DNA of 64,000 nucleotides from Pseudoteredinibacter isoporae (GTDB lineage: Bacteria > Pseudomonadota > Gammaproteobacteria > Pseudomonadales > Cellvibrionaceae), in NCBI RefSeq assembly GCF_011602085.1, contig NZ_JAAONY010000003.1, forward strand, positions 372,001 through 436,000, read 5' to 3'. The notes under the pieces are model-generated. The model did not search any database. It saw nothing but the letters and a program-made list of their open reading frames with translations, and was not told the DNA's origin. Shown here one piece after another: positions 1 to 8,339 of the stretch; position 1 is the first letter of the stretch, and each line of letters opens with the position of its first letter. The translations under genes were made by a program, and so were the position numbers.

Positions 1-1
1 C

Positions 2-1078
2 GGCCCTATTGTGGCAGTAGTTGTTGCGATTCTTGTGGTCAGGTTTTTCAAGCTGGATACCATGGGATTGTCCATTGTTGCTGATATTCCTGGCGGTTTG
101 CCGGCGCTTCAACTGCCCACAACGCATTGGCAAATGGCGCAAGACCTTCTACCGGCAGCCTTTATGATCAGCCTGATTGGCTTTGTGGAATCCGTTTCTG
201 TGGCTCAGTCACTCGCCGCCAAACGTCGTCAACGCATCGAGCCGGATCAGGAATTTCTTGGCCTGGGTGCCGCTAATGTCGCCGCTGCTTGCTCTGGCGG
301 CTACCCTGTTACAGGAGGCTTTGCTCGCTCGGTAGTGAGTTTCGATGCCGGTGCCGTTAGCCCGATGACCGGAATTTTTACCGCCATTGGTATCAGCATC
401 ACCTGCCTGTTTTTAACCCCGCTGTTTTACTACCTCCCTCACGCAACCCTCGCCGCTACCATTATTGTTGCGGTAAGCTCTCTGTTGGAATGGCATGCTC
501 TTCGTGACACTTGGCGTTTCAGTAAGATCGACTTTATCGCTCTGCTCACCACCCTTCTGTTGGTCCTCTTGCAGGGTGTAGAAGCCGGTATCTTTGCCGG
601 TGTGGGAATCTCGCTGGCCTTGCACCTATGGAAAACCTCTCGCCCCCATATCGCCGAAGTGGGATTAATGCCGGGCACCCAGCATTTTCGCAACAAAGAC
701 CGCCACAATGTTATCTGCAGTGGCGCTGTGCTCTCCGCCCGCGTGGATGAAAGTCTGTACTTCGCCAATATCCGTTATCTGGAAGACAAGCTTTACGCTG
801 AAGCCATCAGCCGGGAAGGCATCGAACACGTCGTGCTGATGTGTTCCGCTATTAACAGCATTGACTATTCAGCCCTGGAAGGCTTGGAATCCCTCAATTT
901 GCGGCTGAAACACGCGGGCATACAATTCCACTTATCCGAGGTAAAAGGCCCGGTTATGGACCAGCTGAAACGCTCCCGCTTCCTGGAGGACCTCAGTGGT
1001 CAGGTCTTTCTCAGCCAATACCAAGCCTTTAATCAACTCTGCAACGAGCTGGATGCCACCTTAACCCCCAGAATCTGA
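2..1078 (+). CDS. SulP family inorganic anion transporter, C-terminal part (5' end cut by window edge)
   Basis: Inner-membrane anion carrier of the SulP/SLC26 type, probably for sulfate or bicarbonate; the substrate cannot be read from sequence. The frame is open from base 2, so the GTG at 11 is probably internal and the first membrane helices lie outside the window. The visible 358 residues start in a hydrophobic helix and hold a typical SulP core stretch (FVESVSVAQSLA, then GLGAANVAAACSGGYPVTGG) and several more helices. They end in a cytoplasmic STAS domain over about the last 120 residues (SINSIDYSALEGLESL-like segment). No partner gene is seen in the window. The family call is firm; the substrate is open. 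Confidence 0.9.
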   Translation, partial: GPIVAVVVAILVVRFFKLDTMGLSIVADIPGGLPALQLPTTHWQMAQDLLPAAFMISLIGFVESVSVAQSLAAKRRQRIEPDQEFLGLGAANVAAACSGGYPVTGGFARSVVSFDAGAVSPMTGIFTAIGISITCLFLTPLFYYLPHATLAATIIVAVSSLLEWHALRDTWRFSKIDFIALLTTLLLVLLQGVEAGIFAGVGISLALHLWKTSRPHIAEVGLMPGTQHFRNKDRHNVICSGAVLSARVDESLYFANIRYLEDKLYAEAISREGIEHVVLMCSAINSIDYSALEGLESLNLRLKHAGIQFHLSEVKGPVMDQLKRSRFLEDLSGQVFLSQYQAFNQLCNELDATLTPRI

Positions 1079-1152
1079 CAGACGATAAACGTTAGGGAAC
1101 TATTCCCAGCGAACACTGCCCAATCAGCATTCTCAAATTCTTTCTTTAGCCT

Positions 1153-1938
1153 TTGAATGCTGTGCAATTGGAACAGAGCGACTTACTATCAACGGATGAA
1201 CTCAGCCTGGATCAGGCCGCTGCCCTGAACTTGCCGGTGTTTTCTGTTTCTTCGGAAAACAACACTCAAAGCATCCCTCCCCAAGATAAACTGATTTCCG
1301 CCTGGGACGGCCCCGCCCTTTTTAGCAGTCTCGCCACTTTTGGGATTTTTATCAGCTTGGCGTTTCTTAGTCAGCCAGAGTTTGATAACTCCCCACCCAA
1401 AACCACTTTATCGGTGAGTTTGAACGCGCCACAAGCCAACAGTGAACCGATCATTGTGGAACCTGAGAAAACACTTCCCGACGTTAAACCCGAAGTTAAG
1501 CCCGAAGTCATTCCCAAGAATGAAGCCATTACGGAACCTCAAACCGAGAATGCTAAAGAGGCCCAACAAACTGAATCACCGCCAACTGCTGTGACAAAAG
1601 CGATCGATTATTCATTGATTCAATCCATCATCGATAGCGAACCCGCCGATAATAACCCACTGGGTGCGGAAACCCAGAAAAATACCGGGCCACACAATAC
1701 GGTATTCGATAACAAGTTTCGTCAGTATTTACACAGCGAGGAATTAAAAGCGTTTAATCGTCGGCGGGAATCTGTAGACATCGGTAACTACAGAAATAGC
1801 GAAGGTGAGCATTTCAGTGACGGGAATGGCAACTGCTTTAAAATTATTGATAACCAGGGTGAAACCATGTGGGTTAGAAAAACCTGTTTGAAGAAACAGA
1901 AACGAGAAACTGAGTTTGGGCGGCTCAAGCTTAACTAA
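1153..1938 (+). CDS. Hypothetical single-span membrane protein with Pro/Glu/Lys-rich linker
   Basis: I do not recognise this protein. It has an N-terminal cytoplasmic stretch of about 53 residues, one hydrophobic segment near residues 55-73, then a long Pro/Glu/Lys-rich region with KPEVKPEV repeats. A small C-terminal region (about 180-261) holds FKIIDNQGE and a Cys pair. This TonB/TolA-like layout suggests an inner-membrane anchor with a periplasmic stalk, but no TonB domain signature is present. The only early start is TTG at 1153, because a stop codon lies at 1147-1149 in frame; a GTG follows at 1162. No clear ribosome binding site is seen, so the start is uncertain. It follows the transporter gene by 74 bases and ends 23 bases before the hairpin repeat at 1962. 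Confidence 0.6.
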   Translation: MNAVQLEQSDLLSTDELSLDQAAALNLPVFSVSSENNTQSIPPQDKLISAWDGPALFSSLATFGIFISLAFLSQPEFDNSPPKTTLSVSLNAPQANSEPIIVEPEKTLPDVKPEVKPEVIPKNEAITEPQTENAKEAQQTESPPTAVTKAIDYSLIQSIIDSEPADNNPLGAETQKNTGPHNTVFDNKFRQYLHSEELKAFNRRRESVDIGNYRNSEGEHFSDGNGNCFKIIDNQGETMWVRKTCLKKQKRETEFGRLKLN

Positions 1939-1961
1939 GCAACATAGGTGGCTAGGAATTC

Positions 1962-2072
1962 GAGTTCGAGTCATGTACCCGCTTATGGAGGACGCATAAA
2001 CCCATCCCTGGGGCTCTGCTTCGGCTATCCCTGCCGAAGAAGCCTCCATAAGCGGGCACATGACTCGCACTC
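1962..2072 (+). repeat. Long hairpin repeat element, copy 1 (30-base arms, 51-base core)
   Basis: Arms at 1962-1991 and 2043-2072 are inverted repeats matching at 28 of 30 positions. They enclose a 51-base core (1992-2042). The core itself has two small stem-loops: CCCA/TGGG around TCCC, and CTTCGGC/GCCGAAG around a 7-base loop. It lies 23 bases after the stop codon of the preceding plus-strand gene. The core is 45/51 identical to the core of copy 2 read on the opposite strand, yet the arms of the two copies differ except for GAGTCA near the outer end and a G-rich inner end. There is no U-tract, so it is not a canonical terminator. Confidence 0.9.
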
Positions 2073-2167
2073 TCTTACGTGCAGATCCGAATCAAAATAT
2101 CATTAAGCACAAACCAGAATTTATCAATCAAATGAGAAAAATCGAGATGGAAAGCTTAGCTATAGTA

Positions 2168-2280
2168 GAGTCAAGGGCGAGGCCATCACTTTATAGGGCT
2201 TCTTCGGCATGGATAGCCGAAGCAGAGCTCCACGGATGGACTTGTGCGTCCCTATAAAGTGATGGCCTCGCCCTTGACTC
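2168..2280 (-). repeat. Long hairpin repeat element, copy 2 (perfect 31-base arms, 51-base core)
   Basis: Arms at 2168-2198 and 2250-2280 are a perfect 31/31 inverted repeat around a 51-base core (2199-2249). On the minus strand the core matches copy 1 at 45 of 51 positions. The six differences include a paired C/T and G/A change that keeps one small stem-loop intact. It lies 32 bases beyond the stop codon of amtB and is in the same orientation relative to amtB as copy 1 is to its own upstream gene. Short reading frames crossing it are taken to be spurious. Confidence 0.9.
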
Positions 2281-2312
2281 GGATTCAGGCCACAACAAAT
2301 GAAAAATTTAGA

Positions 2313-3602
2313 CTAGAACTTATAACCAACTTCTTCGTGCAATACAATGTCCAGGCCTTCGACTTCATCTTCTTCGCTCACACGAATACCACCGGTCATC
2401 AGCCCAACCAGTTTCAGCAACACGAACGTGACTACCGCGGTGTACACAAACGTTGCAGCAACACCCACGAATTGAACCCAAACCTGTCCAGCCATAGTGT
2501 CAATACCGTCTGCAAAACCCCAGCCAGAAAACACACCCAGATCCTGAGAAGCAAACACACCAGCCATTAATGTACCAATGATTCCACCTACACCGTGCAC
2601 GGGAAATACATCCAGAGAATCATCAATTAAGAGCTTACGTTTGATCCATTGAGTTGCATAGAAACAAACTACGCCCGCCACCAAGCCGATCACCAGAGCA
2701 CCACCGGGGCCAACAAAGCCAGAAGCCGGAGTAATCGTACCCAAACCTGCAACCATACCAGTTACAATCCCCAACACACTCGGTTTGCCATAACGAATCC
2801 ACTCAATGGTCATCCAGGCAAGTGACCCTGCAGCCGCAGAAATGTGCGTCACCAGCATGGCCATAGCGGCGTCACCATTGGCCGCCAAGGCAGAACCACC
2901 GTTGAAACCAAACCAACCCACCCACAGCATACCGGCACCGGTTACGGTCATGGTCAGGTTATGGGGAGGCATGGGCGTACGAGGATAACCACGACGGTTG
3001 CCAATCACCATGGCGGCAACCAAGGCACCTACCCCCGCAGTAACGTGTACAACCGTACCGCCAGCAAAATCAAGCAACCCCATTTCTTGCAGCCATCCGC
3101 CGCCCCACACCCAGTGACACACCGGAGCGTAAACGAAGATCAACCATGCGGCACTGAACAGGAGCATGGATGAAAATTTCATACGTTCCGCAAACGCACC
3201 CACAATCAGAGCAGGCGTGATAATTGCGAAAGTCATTTGGAAAATGAAGAACAGTGGCTCAGGAATATCACCACTTAAAGTGCCGGCATCGATACCATAT
3301 AAAAACGCTTTACTGAAATCTCCAATCCAACTATTCCCTTCAGCAAAGGCCAAGCTGTAAGCAAAAACCAACCATAAAATTGATGCGACACAGGCAATCG
3401 CAAAGCACTGCATTAATACCGACAGCACATTCTTGCTGCGTACCAGACCCGCATAAAAAAGAGAAAGTCCTGGCAGGGTCATGAATAACACGAGGGCCGT
3501 AGCCGTTAAAATCCAGGCGGTATTCGCGCCATTTAAGGCATCGGCATACACCGTGTTTGGCAACGCTCCCCCGAGCAAAACCAATGGTAGTAATCGTTTC
3601 AT
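2313..3602 (-). CDS. amtB: Ammonium transporter AmtB
   Basis: Trimeric inner-membrane ammonium channel of the Amt/Mep/Rh family. With the start at 3602 it has 429 residues, the usual length including a cleavable signal peptide (MKRLLPLVLLGGALPNTVYA). Family marks are the NGANTAWILTATALVLFMT start of helix 1, D178 with DFAGGTVVH carrying the first pore His (H186), the VTGAGMLWVGWFGFNGGSA segment, and DVFPVHGVGG with the second pore His (H336). It ends in a conserved cytoplasmic tail GGIRVSEEDEVEGLD, where GlnK-type PII proteins dock. The frame is open up to 3704, but that start would lie upstream of the sigma-54 promoter found at 3666-3683; 3602 has an AAAGAG ribosome binding site. No glnK gene is adjacent. 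Confidence 0.96.
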   Translation of the reverse strand: MKRLLPLVLLGGALPNTVYADALNGANTAWILTATALVLFMTLPGLSLFYAGLVRSKNVLSVLMQCFAIACVASILWLVFAYSLAFAEGNSWIGDFSKAFLYGIDAGTLSGDIPEPLFFIFQMTFAIITPALIVGAFAERMKFSSMLLFSAAWLIFVYAPVCHWVWGGGWLQEMGLLDFAGGTVVHVTAGVGALVAAMVIGNRRGYPRTPMPPHNLTMTVTGAGMLWVGWFGFNGGSALAANGDAAMAMLVTHISAAAGSLAWMTIEWIRYGKPSVLGIVTGMVAGLGTITPASGFVGPGGALVIGLVAGVVCFYATQWIKRKLLIDDSLDVFPVHGVGGIIGTLMAGVFASQDLGVFSGWGFADGIDTMAGQVWVQFVGVAATFVYTAVVTFVLLKLVGLMTGGIRVSEEDEVEGLDIVLHEEVGYKF

Positions 3603-3665
3603 AGGACACATCTCTTTCATTGCTATGGTTCTTATATGGCCTCGCACAGCCAATTCGAAGGGGGT

Positions 3666-3683
3666 ATAGCAGTAATCGTGCCT
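3666..3683 (-). promoter_or_regulatory. Sigma-54 (RpoN) promoter of amtB
   Basis: On the minus strand the sequence is AGGCACGATTACTGCTAT. It has GG at -24, GC at -12 and exactly 10 bases between them, matching TGGCACG-N4-TTGCA/T at nearly every position. Transcription would start near 3658, giving a leader of about 56 bases before the amtB start at 3602. Nitrogen control by RpoN and NtrC is usual for amtB. I found no convincing NtrC site upstream. Confidence 0.7.
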
Positions 3684-3793
3684 AAAACAAAAATTATCGA
3701 TCATGCCTTGTAAACAGGCATTGCGGCAGGGGCTTGCACCAGCGAGGTGATTTTAGAGTGTGCTGAATTGCACTAGAAGAAGGCAGGGAATCA

Positions 3794-3832
3794 TAATAAA
3801 AACGGGCAACGCACCACAATGAAGCATTGCCC
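3794..3832 (-). terminator. Rho-independent terminator of the PBP4-type gene
   Basis: Inverted repeat of 9 bases with one mismatch (GGGCAATGC / GCGTTGCCC on the minus strand), followed by a U-rich run TTTTTATTAT. It lies 28 bases past the dacB-like stop codon and isolates amtB from that gene. Confidence 0.75.
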
Positions 3833-3859
3833 TTCAGTATTTATAAGGTGCAAATCAAC

Positions 3860-5074
3860 TTATCGCCCAAGCTGCTCAGACAGGCGGAAACGGTAATCGA
3901 AGGTGACATCTTCATCATTGATCATCAATGCGAAGGCTCGCCATTGGCCATTGGGATCGCGATAAAAACCTGCCAAACTGCTGATTCGCAACATGGTTCC
4001 GGTTTTTGCACGAATATGATCACGGGCGCTAGGCAGCAACCAGCGCCACGGACGCATTTCCTCTGCCACAGACAACAGCTGTTTGGTATTCAGGCGATTT
4101 TTGCGAGACAACCCAGCACCGTCATAAATCGCAAAATCCTGCCATCCCAACTTTTCCCGAAACCTTTGGCTGGCGTAATCAATAGCAGCTTGCTCGGTGA
4201 CTACGCCACCATTGGCCTCAGCACCGAGTAAAAGAAACAACTGATTGGCCGTGTAGTTGTTTGAGTATTCCAGCATTTGCTCAACAACCCGGGCCATGGT
4301 TTTGGAATTTTTGTGCGTATACACTTTTTCAGCGTCAGCAGGCAGTTTTGCCATTGTAATGGGCAATTGCTTTCCAAATACAATCTGACTGAATACTTCT
4401 GCAAAATACTGTGCAGCTTTATCCCCGCCTCCCGGCAAACTCATTCGGTAACTGCCCTTCACCCAGCGCCCGAGCTTTTTACCCATCGGGGTCATTGGAG
4501 TTTGCGCTTCACCGGAATACAAACCACGGCGATCACGTTTTAAATACACCGTATTGTAATTCACGCCGATGGCGGAATTTGCCGCGTCGTAAGGATTATT
4601 GGATTTGCCGCGACCATCCAGTTTGATTTCCGGAAAATAGCTGTGGTCGATGGCCAGATTTTTTATGCCATTGAGATCCAGTTTTTTATCCAGCGCCAGG
4701 GCAACCAATTCCAATTCTTCTGACGTCAAATTGGGGTCACCCAGACCACGTACCCACAAAGTATCGTCGGAACGATAAAACTCTGTACTCAGTCGATGAT
4801 CTTCACCCCAGTGATCCAGAGCGAGGTAAGCGGTCAGCAATTTCATGGTGGATGCAGGGATCAATAATTTATCACTGCGAATATCCACCGCACCCGGCCC
4901 TTTGGCCGTCAACAGGCTCGCCTCGGGCATGGCGTTGACTTCTTTCAGGTAGTCAGCCAACGGCTTGGCCTGACCGTTTGCGGCAACACCCACAGCGAAA
5001 GCCGCCGTCAAGACGACCTTGGCCGCCACCTGTTTGCGACGGCCATTAAATTTGGAAATAAAGCGTTTGATCAT
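3860..5074 (-). CDS. dacB: D-alanyl-D-alanine carboxypeptidase/endopeptidase, PBP4 (S13) family
   Basis: Periplasmic penicillin-binding protein that trims or opens peptidoglycan cross-links. An N-terminal signal peptide (hydrophobic VVLTAAFAVGVAA, cut before about residue 37) leads to the exported domain. All three active-site motifs are present: SxxK as S75-TM-K78, SxN as S271-N-N273, and KTG at 357-359 (AKTGTM). At 404 residues it is shorter than E. coli DacB (about 477), so the inserted domains are reduced, as in many Pseudomonas-type homologues. It is monocistronic: a terminator follows and tgpA ends 152 bases upstream. The family is firm; the gene symbol follows family naming. Confidence 0.88.
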   Translation of the reverse strand: MIKRFISKFNGRRKQVAAKVVLTAAFAVGVAANGQAKPLADYLKEVNAMPEASLLTAKGPGAVDIRSDKLLIPASTMKLLTAYLALDHWGEDHRLSTEFYRSDDTLWVRGLGDPNLTSEELELVALALDKKLDLNGIKNLAIDHSYFPEIKLDGRGKSNNPYDAANSAIGVNYNTVYLKRDRRGLYSGEAQTPMTPMGKKLGRWVKGSYRMSLPGGGDKAAQYFAEVFSQIVFGKQLPITMAKLPADAEKVYTHKNSKTMARVVEQMLEYSNNYTANQLFLLLGAEANGGVVTEQAAIDYASQRFREKLGWQDFAIYDGAGLSRKNRLNTKQLLSVAEEMRPWRWLLPSARDHIRAKTGTMLRISSLAGFYRDPNGQWRAFALMINDEDVTFDYRFRLSEQLGR

Positions 5075-5226
5075 TATTTAGTCTTTCTTATTACTGCATT
5101 TACATCGGCTTAGCGACAAAGCATGGGATTCTGCCACTGATCAAGACGCATTGAAAGCGAGAGAATCTTGCCCGTAGATACCCTGACCTCCCACCGAGTT
5201 GAAAGGCCAGGTTTAGGCTTAGAGGA

Positions 5227-7272
5227 CTATAATCGAAGAGAGTTTCGCAAGCGCCGAAGCTGCTGCACAATGGCATCCTGTTGCTCTGTATTGGCAGGCA
5301 GGTACAGGAGCTTGTAGGCCAGTTGGGTGTATCGCTTTAGAATACCCGCCAGTTCAGGCTTTTCGGCGGCGATACGCTCTGCAAACTGCTGAGCAGTTTC
5401 AGCCGGATTGCGCTGCCAACCTGCCCTTTGGAGCTTCTGCTCCAGCTGCAACCATGGCAGCAGCTCGGGAGGCGGCGGCAGTGGCCGCGCCCGCCACCAA
5501 AGCCATAAGCCCAAAATGGCCAGCACAAGGGTCGCAGAGGCCATCAGAGCCGCCACAATGCGCCAGTGCTCATCACCTCCCAACACCTTCTGGAAGAAAA
5601 TCAACTGCTGTTCCTGATCGTAACTCAGCACCCAGCTCTGCCAACTGTAGTTGAGTGCATCCAGACGCATTTGCATCTGCGCCAACCACGGCGCCTGGCG
5701 CAGCTCCGCAAATCCATTAGTTTCACTCGCAGCGCTGGCCTGTTCGATGTATTCCCGAAATCCCAGTTCGATACGTTCAGGGGCGACCGCATTTGTCGGG
5801 TCTACCCGCTGCCATCCTGTGTCCGGCAGCCAAACCTCTGCCCAGGCATGGGCATCTGCCTGAGTGACCAGCAAATACTTCTCATCATCATTCCACTGCC
5901 CGCCCTGATAACCCAACACTACGCGCGCGGGAATATCAGCAGCACGCATCATCACCACAAAAGCACTTGAGAAGTGCTCACAATAACCGCGCTGGCGATT
6001 AAACAGAAAATCATCAACCGGGTTTTCAGCGGCCAGGCTGGTATCTTGCAAACTGTAAGTAAACTCACCCTGGAACCAGCGCAAAGCACGGGCGATAATC
6101 TGGCGATCACTGCTGCCTTCCTGGCGCCAGGATTCTACCAACTCACGTGTACGCGGATTAAAGCCTCTCGGCAGCTGGGTGTTAACAAAATTCTGCCCTC
6201 GGCTGAGGTCTTCAGGTTCCCGTAAAAATTGAGGATACGAGCGCACACGGTAAAGTAATCGCTGAGCAACCGGACTGTCACGCAGAAACAAATAATCATT
6301 CGTGCTGACGACATCTTTCAGCGCCACCTGAGCGGTGGCCATGCTGAACAACCAAGGCTGAAAACTGGGCTCCATCATTAACTCATAATCAACATAGGGA
6401 ACACCCTGTTGTTGACGATAGTTCGTGAAATCCTCTTGCCACTGTTGCGTAAAGCGTTGTTGTTGTTGGCGTAAACGTCGATACCGGTGTCTTGGGTCTC
6501 GATCCTGCGGAGAGATTTCCCAACGACGCCCATCAAAAGCACTTAAACTGATTCCCCGCCAATACAGTTCCCTTTGTGGAGGGGATTTTTTATCCGCAAA
6601 ATCTACGCGAAAAGCCGGCGAGTAATCCTTGTTAAGCTGGCTGATATTGCCCGGCGCCATGGAATCACTGAAGCCGGTTTTACCCGCGCCACTGGACAGA
6701 GGCACTGTCCATAGAGATCCAATACGGGGCATAATAAAAAACATCAATACGGCCAGCGGCACTGCCTGCAGAATAATCAATGATGATTTCTTTAAGCTCT
6801 GCCACAGGGATTTGGATTCTGTTGCCGTATGCAAGGCCATAAATGCCGAGAGCAACAGAGTAAAAGAAAACACTGCGTACAAAAATGCCAAGATGCTGGT
6901 CGAAAACAGCAATTGCGTTGAGCCAACAAAAAAGCCCAACAACAAGAGCAACAAAACATCCCTTTGGGATTGCAGCTCCAACAGTTTCAATAAGAACGTC
7001 AGTAACAACAAAGCCACTAACGGCTCCAGCGCAAACAATTTGCCAAAGCTCATGATCAGGGCAACAACCATGGACAGCGCCAGTGGAACTTTAACCATCG
7101 CTTTTGGCGCGTCGTAAACGCCTCGGACAATTTGCACCCGCCAGGCCACGCAAACTGTCCACACCAGAATTAACCAACTGGGTAAATGTTGCAGTAAGGG
7201 CAAAATAACTGCGGCCTGGGCAATCAGCAACCACCAGAGCGCTTTACGGGGAATTTGATAGACCAGACTCAT
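5227..7272 (-). CDS. tgpA: TgpA-type transmembrane transglutaminase-like protein (DUF3488/DUF4129)
   Basis: Inner-membrane protein with several helices within residues 10-180, then a large periplasmic region with a transglutaminase-like core. The catalytic triad is visible as C431 (QRGYCEHFSS), H475 (ADAHAWAEV) and D491 (VDPTNAV). A further helix at about 571-593 and a C-terminal DUF4129 tail follow. At 681 residues it matches the TgpA of Pseudomonas aeruginosa (PA2873) in layout; that protein is essential, with an unclear substrate. It is the last gene of a moxR-DUF58-tgpA operon and overlaps the DUF58 gene by 4 bases. No terminator is seen after it. Confidence 0.92.
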   Translation of the reverse strand: MSLVYQIPRKALWWLLIAQAAVILPLLQHLPSWLILVWTVCVAWRVQIVRGVYDAPKAMVKVPLALSMVVALIMSFGKLFALEPLVALLLLTFLLKLLELQSQRDVLLLLLLGFFVGSTQLLFSTSILAFLYAVFSFTLLLSAFMALHTATESKSLWQSLKKSSLIILQAVPLAVLMFFIMPRIGSLWTVPLSSGAGKTGFSDSMAPGNISQLNKDYSPAFRVDFADKKSPPQRELYWRGISLSAFDGRRWEISPQDRDPRHRYRRLRQQQQRFTQQWQEDFTNYRQQQGVPYVDYELMMEPSFQPWLFSMATAQVALKDVVSTNDYLFLRDSPVAQRLLYRVRSYPQFLREPEDLSRGQNFVNTQLPRGFNPRTRELVESWRQEGSSDRQIIARALRWFQGEFTYSLQDTSLAAENPVDDFLFNRQRGYCEHFSSAFVVMMRAADIPARVVLGYQGGQWNDDEKYLLVTQADAHAWAEVWLPDTGWQRVDPTNAVAPERIELGFREYIEQASAASETNGFAELRQAPWLAQMQMRLDALNYSWQSWVLSYDQEQQLIFFQKVLGGDEHWRIVAALMASATLVLAILGLWLWWRARPLPPPPELLPWLQLEQKLQRAGWQRNPAETAQQFAERIAAEKPELAGILKRYTQLAYKLLYLPANTEQQDAIVQQLRRLRNSLRL

Positions 7273-8339
7273 GCCCCACCCTCCAGATAATAATCCACAT
7301 CGATGGCTGCCAATTGATGCGCTTCAAAGCTCGCCAGACACCGCAAACAATGCAGTCGATGCTCCGGCCCGATATTAGGCGCAATCTCAATTCCCGGTAA
7401 GCGCATACCAAAGGGTTGTATGCCATCCGCAAGGTGTAATAACCAATCACAGAGACGTTGAAGACGGGCTTCGCGATCCATGCCGGGCAAGGCATCCCAA
7501 TCGATCCACAATTGCTCGTCCGCATAGGCCTGGAAATCTTTTACGAACAAACCTTTACCTTGAGCATAGTGTTTCCAGGAAATATGTCGCAGGGATTCTC
7601 CGTCTCGATAACTGTGAAAACCGCTGAAGTCTTCTGCCCCTTCCAGCAACACGGGTTCACTGTCGCCACTGCCTTCGCTGCTGGCACTGGCGGGTAATGG
7701 ACCGGCATCTACCGGCTTGGGATAAACCAGTGTCTCACCATCAAAACGCAGCCAGGTCCAGCAACGAAGCAAACCCAGCGGGAAACGGCTTTCAATGCAT
7801 AACAAGGGCGGCGATATGGAACCGCGCCGAGGTGCGGTAAAACTCAGGGACAAACGCAGGGGCTCCTGCTCTTCGATATGCACGGCCTTGGGAAACTGGC
7901 CCGCCCAGAATAAACGCACATCGGGATAATCGCGCTTACCCTGACCGCTCAAGCGCAAATTCACTTGCAATTCATCCCCAACAAAGCCTTCCTGAATTTG
8001 CATCAGCTCAATTTTTAAACCCGCCAGACTGGCGTGAGTATGCAGAATGCAGGTAATCAGAATGCTGCCTAGTAAGAAGGCCAGGGCCAGAATCAGGTTA
8101 TTGTCATAGTTGGTCCCCAGCAACCACATTAACAGCATCACCAGCAGCAATGAAAAACCTGAACCTGTGGGGAAAATAAAAAGATTATTGCGATCCAGGA
8201 TAAACGCCGATTGAGCACGACGTCGCTTCAATGCCCAGCGTCGAATACGCCGTCGAAAATTGGCAACCCAACCCTGCCCAAGCTTATTTTCTTGAGCTTT
8301 GGACAAAGGACGTTTGTTTTGTTGCTCGGCCACCGCCAT
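7269..8339 (-). CDS. DUF58 domain membrane protein
   Basis: Partner of MoxR ATPases in the widespread MoxR-DUF58-transglutaminase cluster; the biochemical role is unknown. The protein has a basic N-terminus, two close membrane helices near residues 48-90, then a cytoplasmic or periplasmic beta-rich part. It ends in the DUF58 signature around residues 235-275 (DFSGFHSYRDGESLRHISW, then GLFVKDF). Its ATG overlaps the moxR stop codon (TAATG) and its own end overlaps tgpA by 4 bases, so all three are translationally coupled. Length 356 residues, usual for the group. Confidence 0.9.
   Translation of the reverse strand: MAVAEQQNKRPLSKAQENKLGQGWVANFRRRIRRWALKRRRAQSAFILDRNNLFIFPTGSGFSLLLVMLLMWLLGTNYDNNLILALAFLLGSILITCILHTHASLAGLKIELMQIQEGFVGDELQVNLRLSGQGKRDYPDVRLFWAGQFPKAVHIEEQEPLRLSLSFTAPRRGSISPPLLCIESRFPLGLLRCWTWLRFDGETLVYPKPVDAGPLPASASSEGSGDSEPVLLEGAEDFSGFHSYRDGESLRHISWKHYAQGKGLFVKDFQAYADEQLWIDWDALPGMDREARLQRLCDWLLHLADGIQPFGMRLPGIEIAPNIGPEHRLHCLRCLASFEAHQLAAIDVDYYLEGGA

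Larger units (their letters stand above)
1939..2312. other. Convergent intergenic region between hypothetical protein gene and amtB
   Basis: This 374-base gap separates two convergent genes. It holds the two hairpin elements and a 95-base AT-rich spacer (2073-2167) in which I see no gene, promoter or canonical terminator. Confidence 0.8.

Noticed and set aside
1962-2280. The hairpin pair as a CRISPR array, attachment site or canonical terminators
   Set aside because: Only two copies in opposite orientation, no spacers or cas genes, no integrase, and no U-tracts next to the stems.
2060-2570. Open frames crossing the second hairpin element and the amtB end
   Set aside because: They run through palindromic repeat sequence and antisense to amtB; composition is not protein-like and no ribosome site is present.
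3760-3773. GTGC-N6-GCAC palindrome about 110 bases upstream of the amtB start point as an NtrC site
   Set aside because: The position is suggestive but the half-sites are the reverse of the NtrC pattern GCAC...GTGC, so I do not call it.
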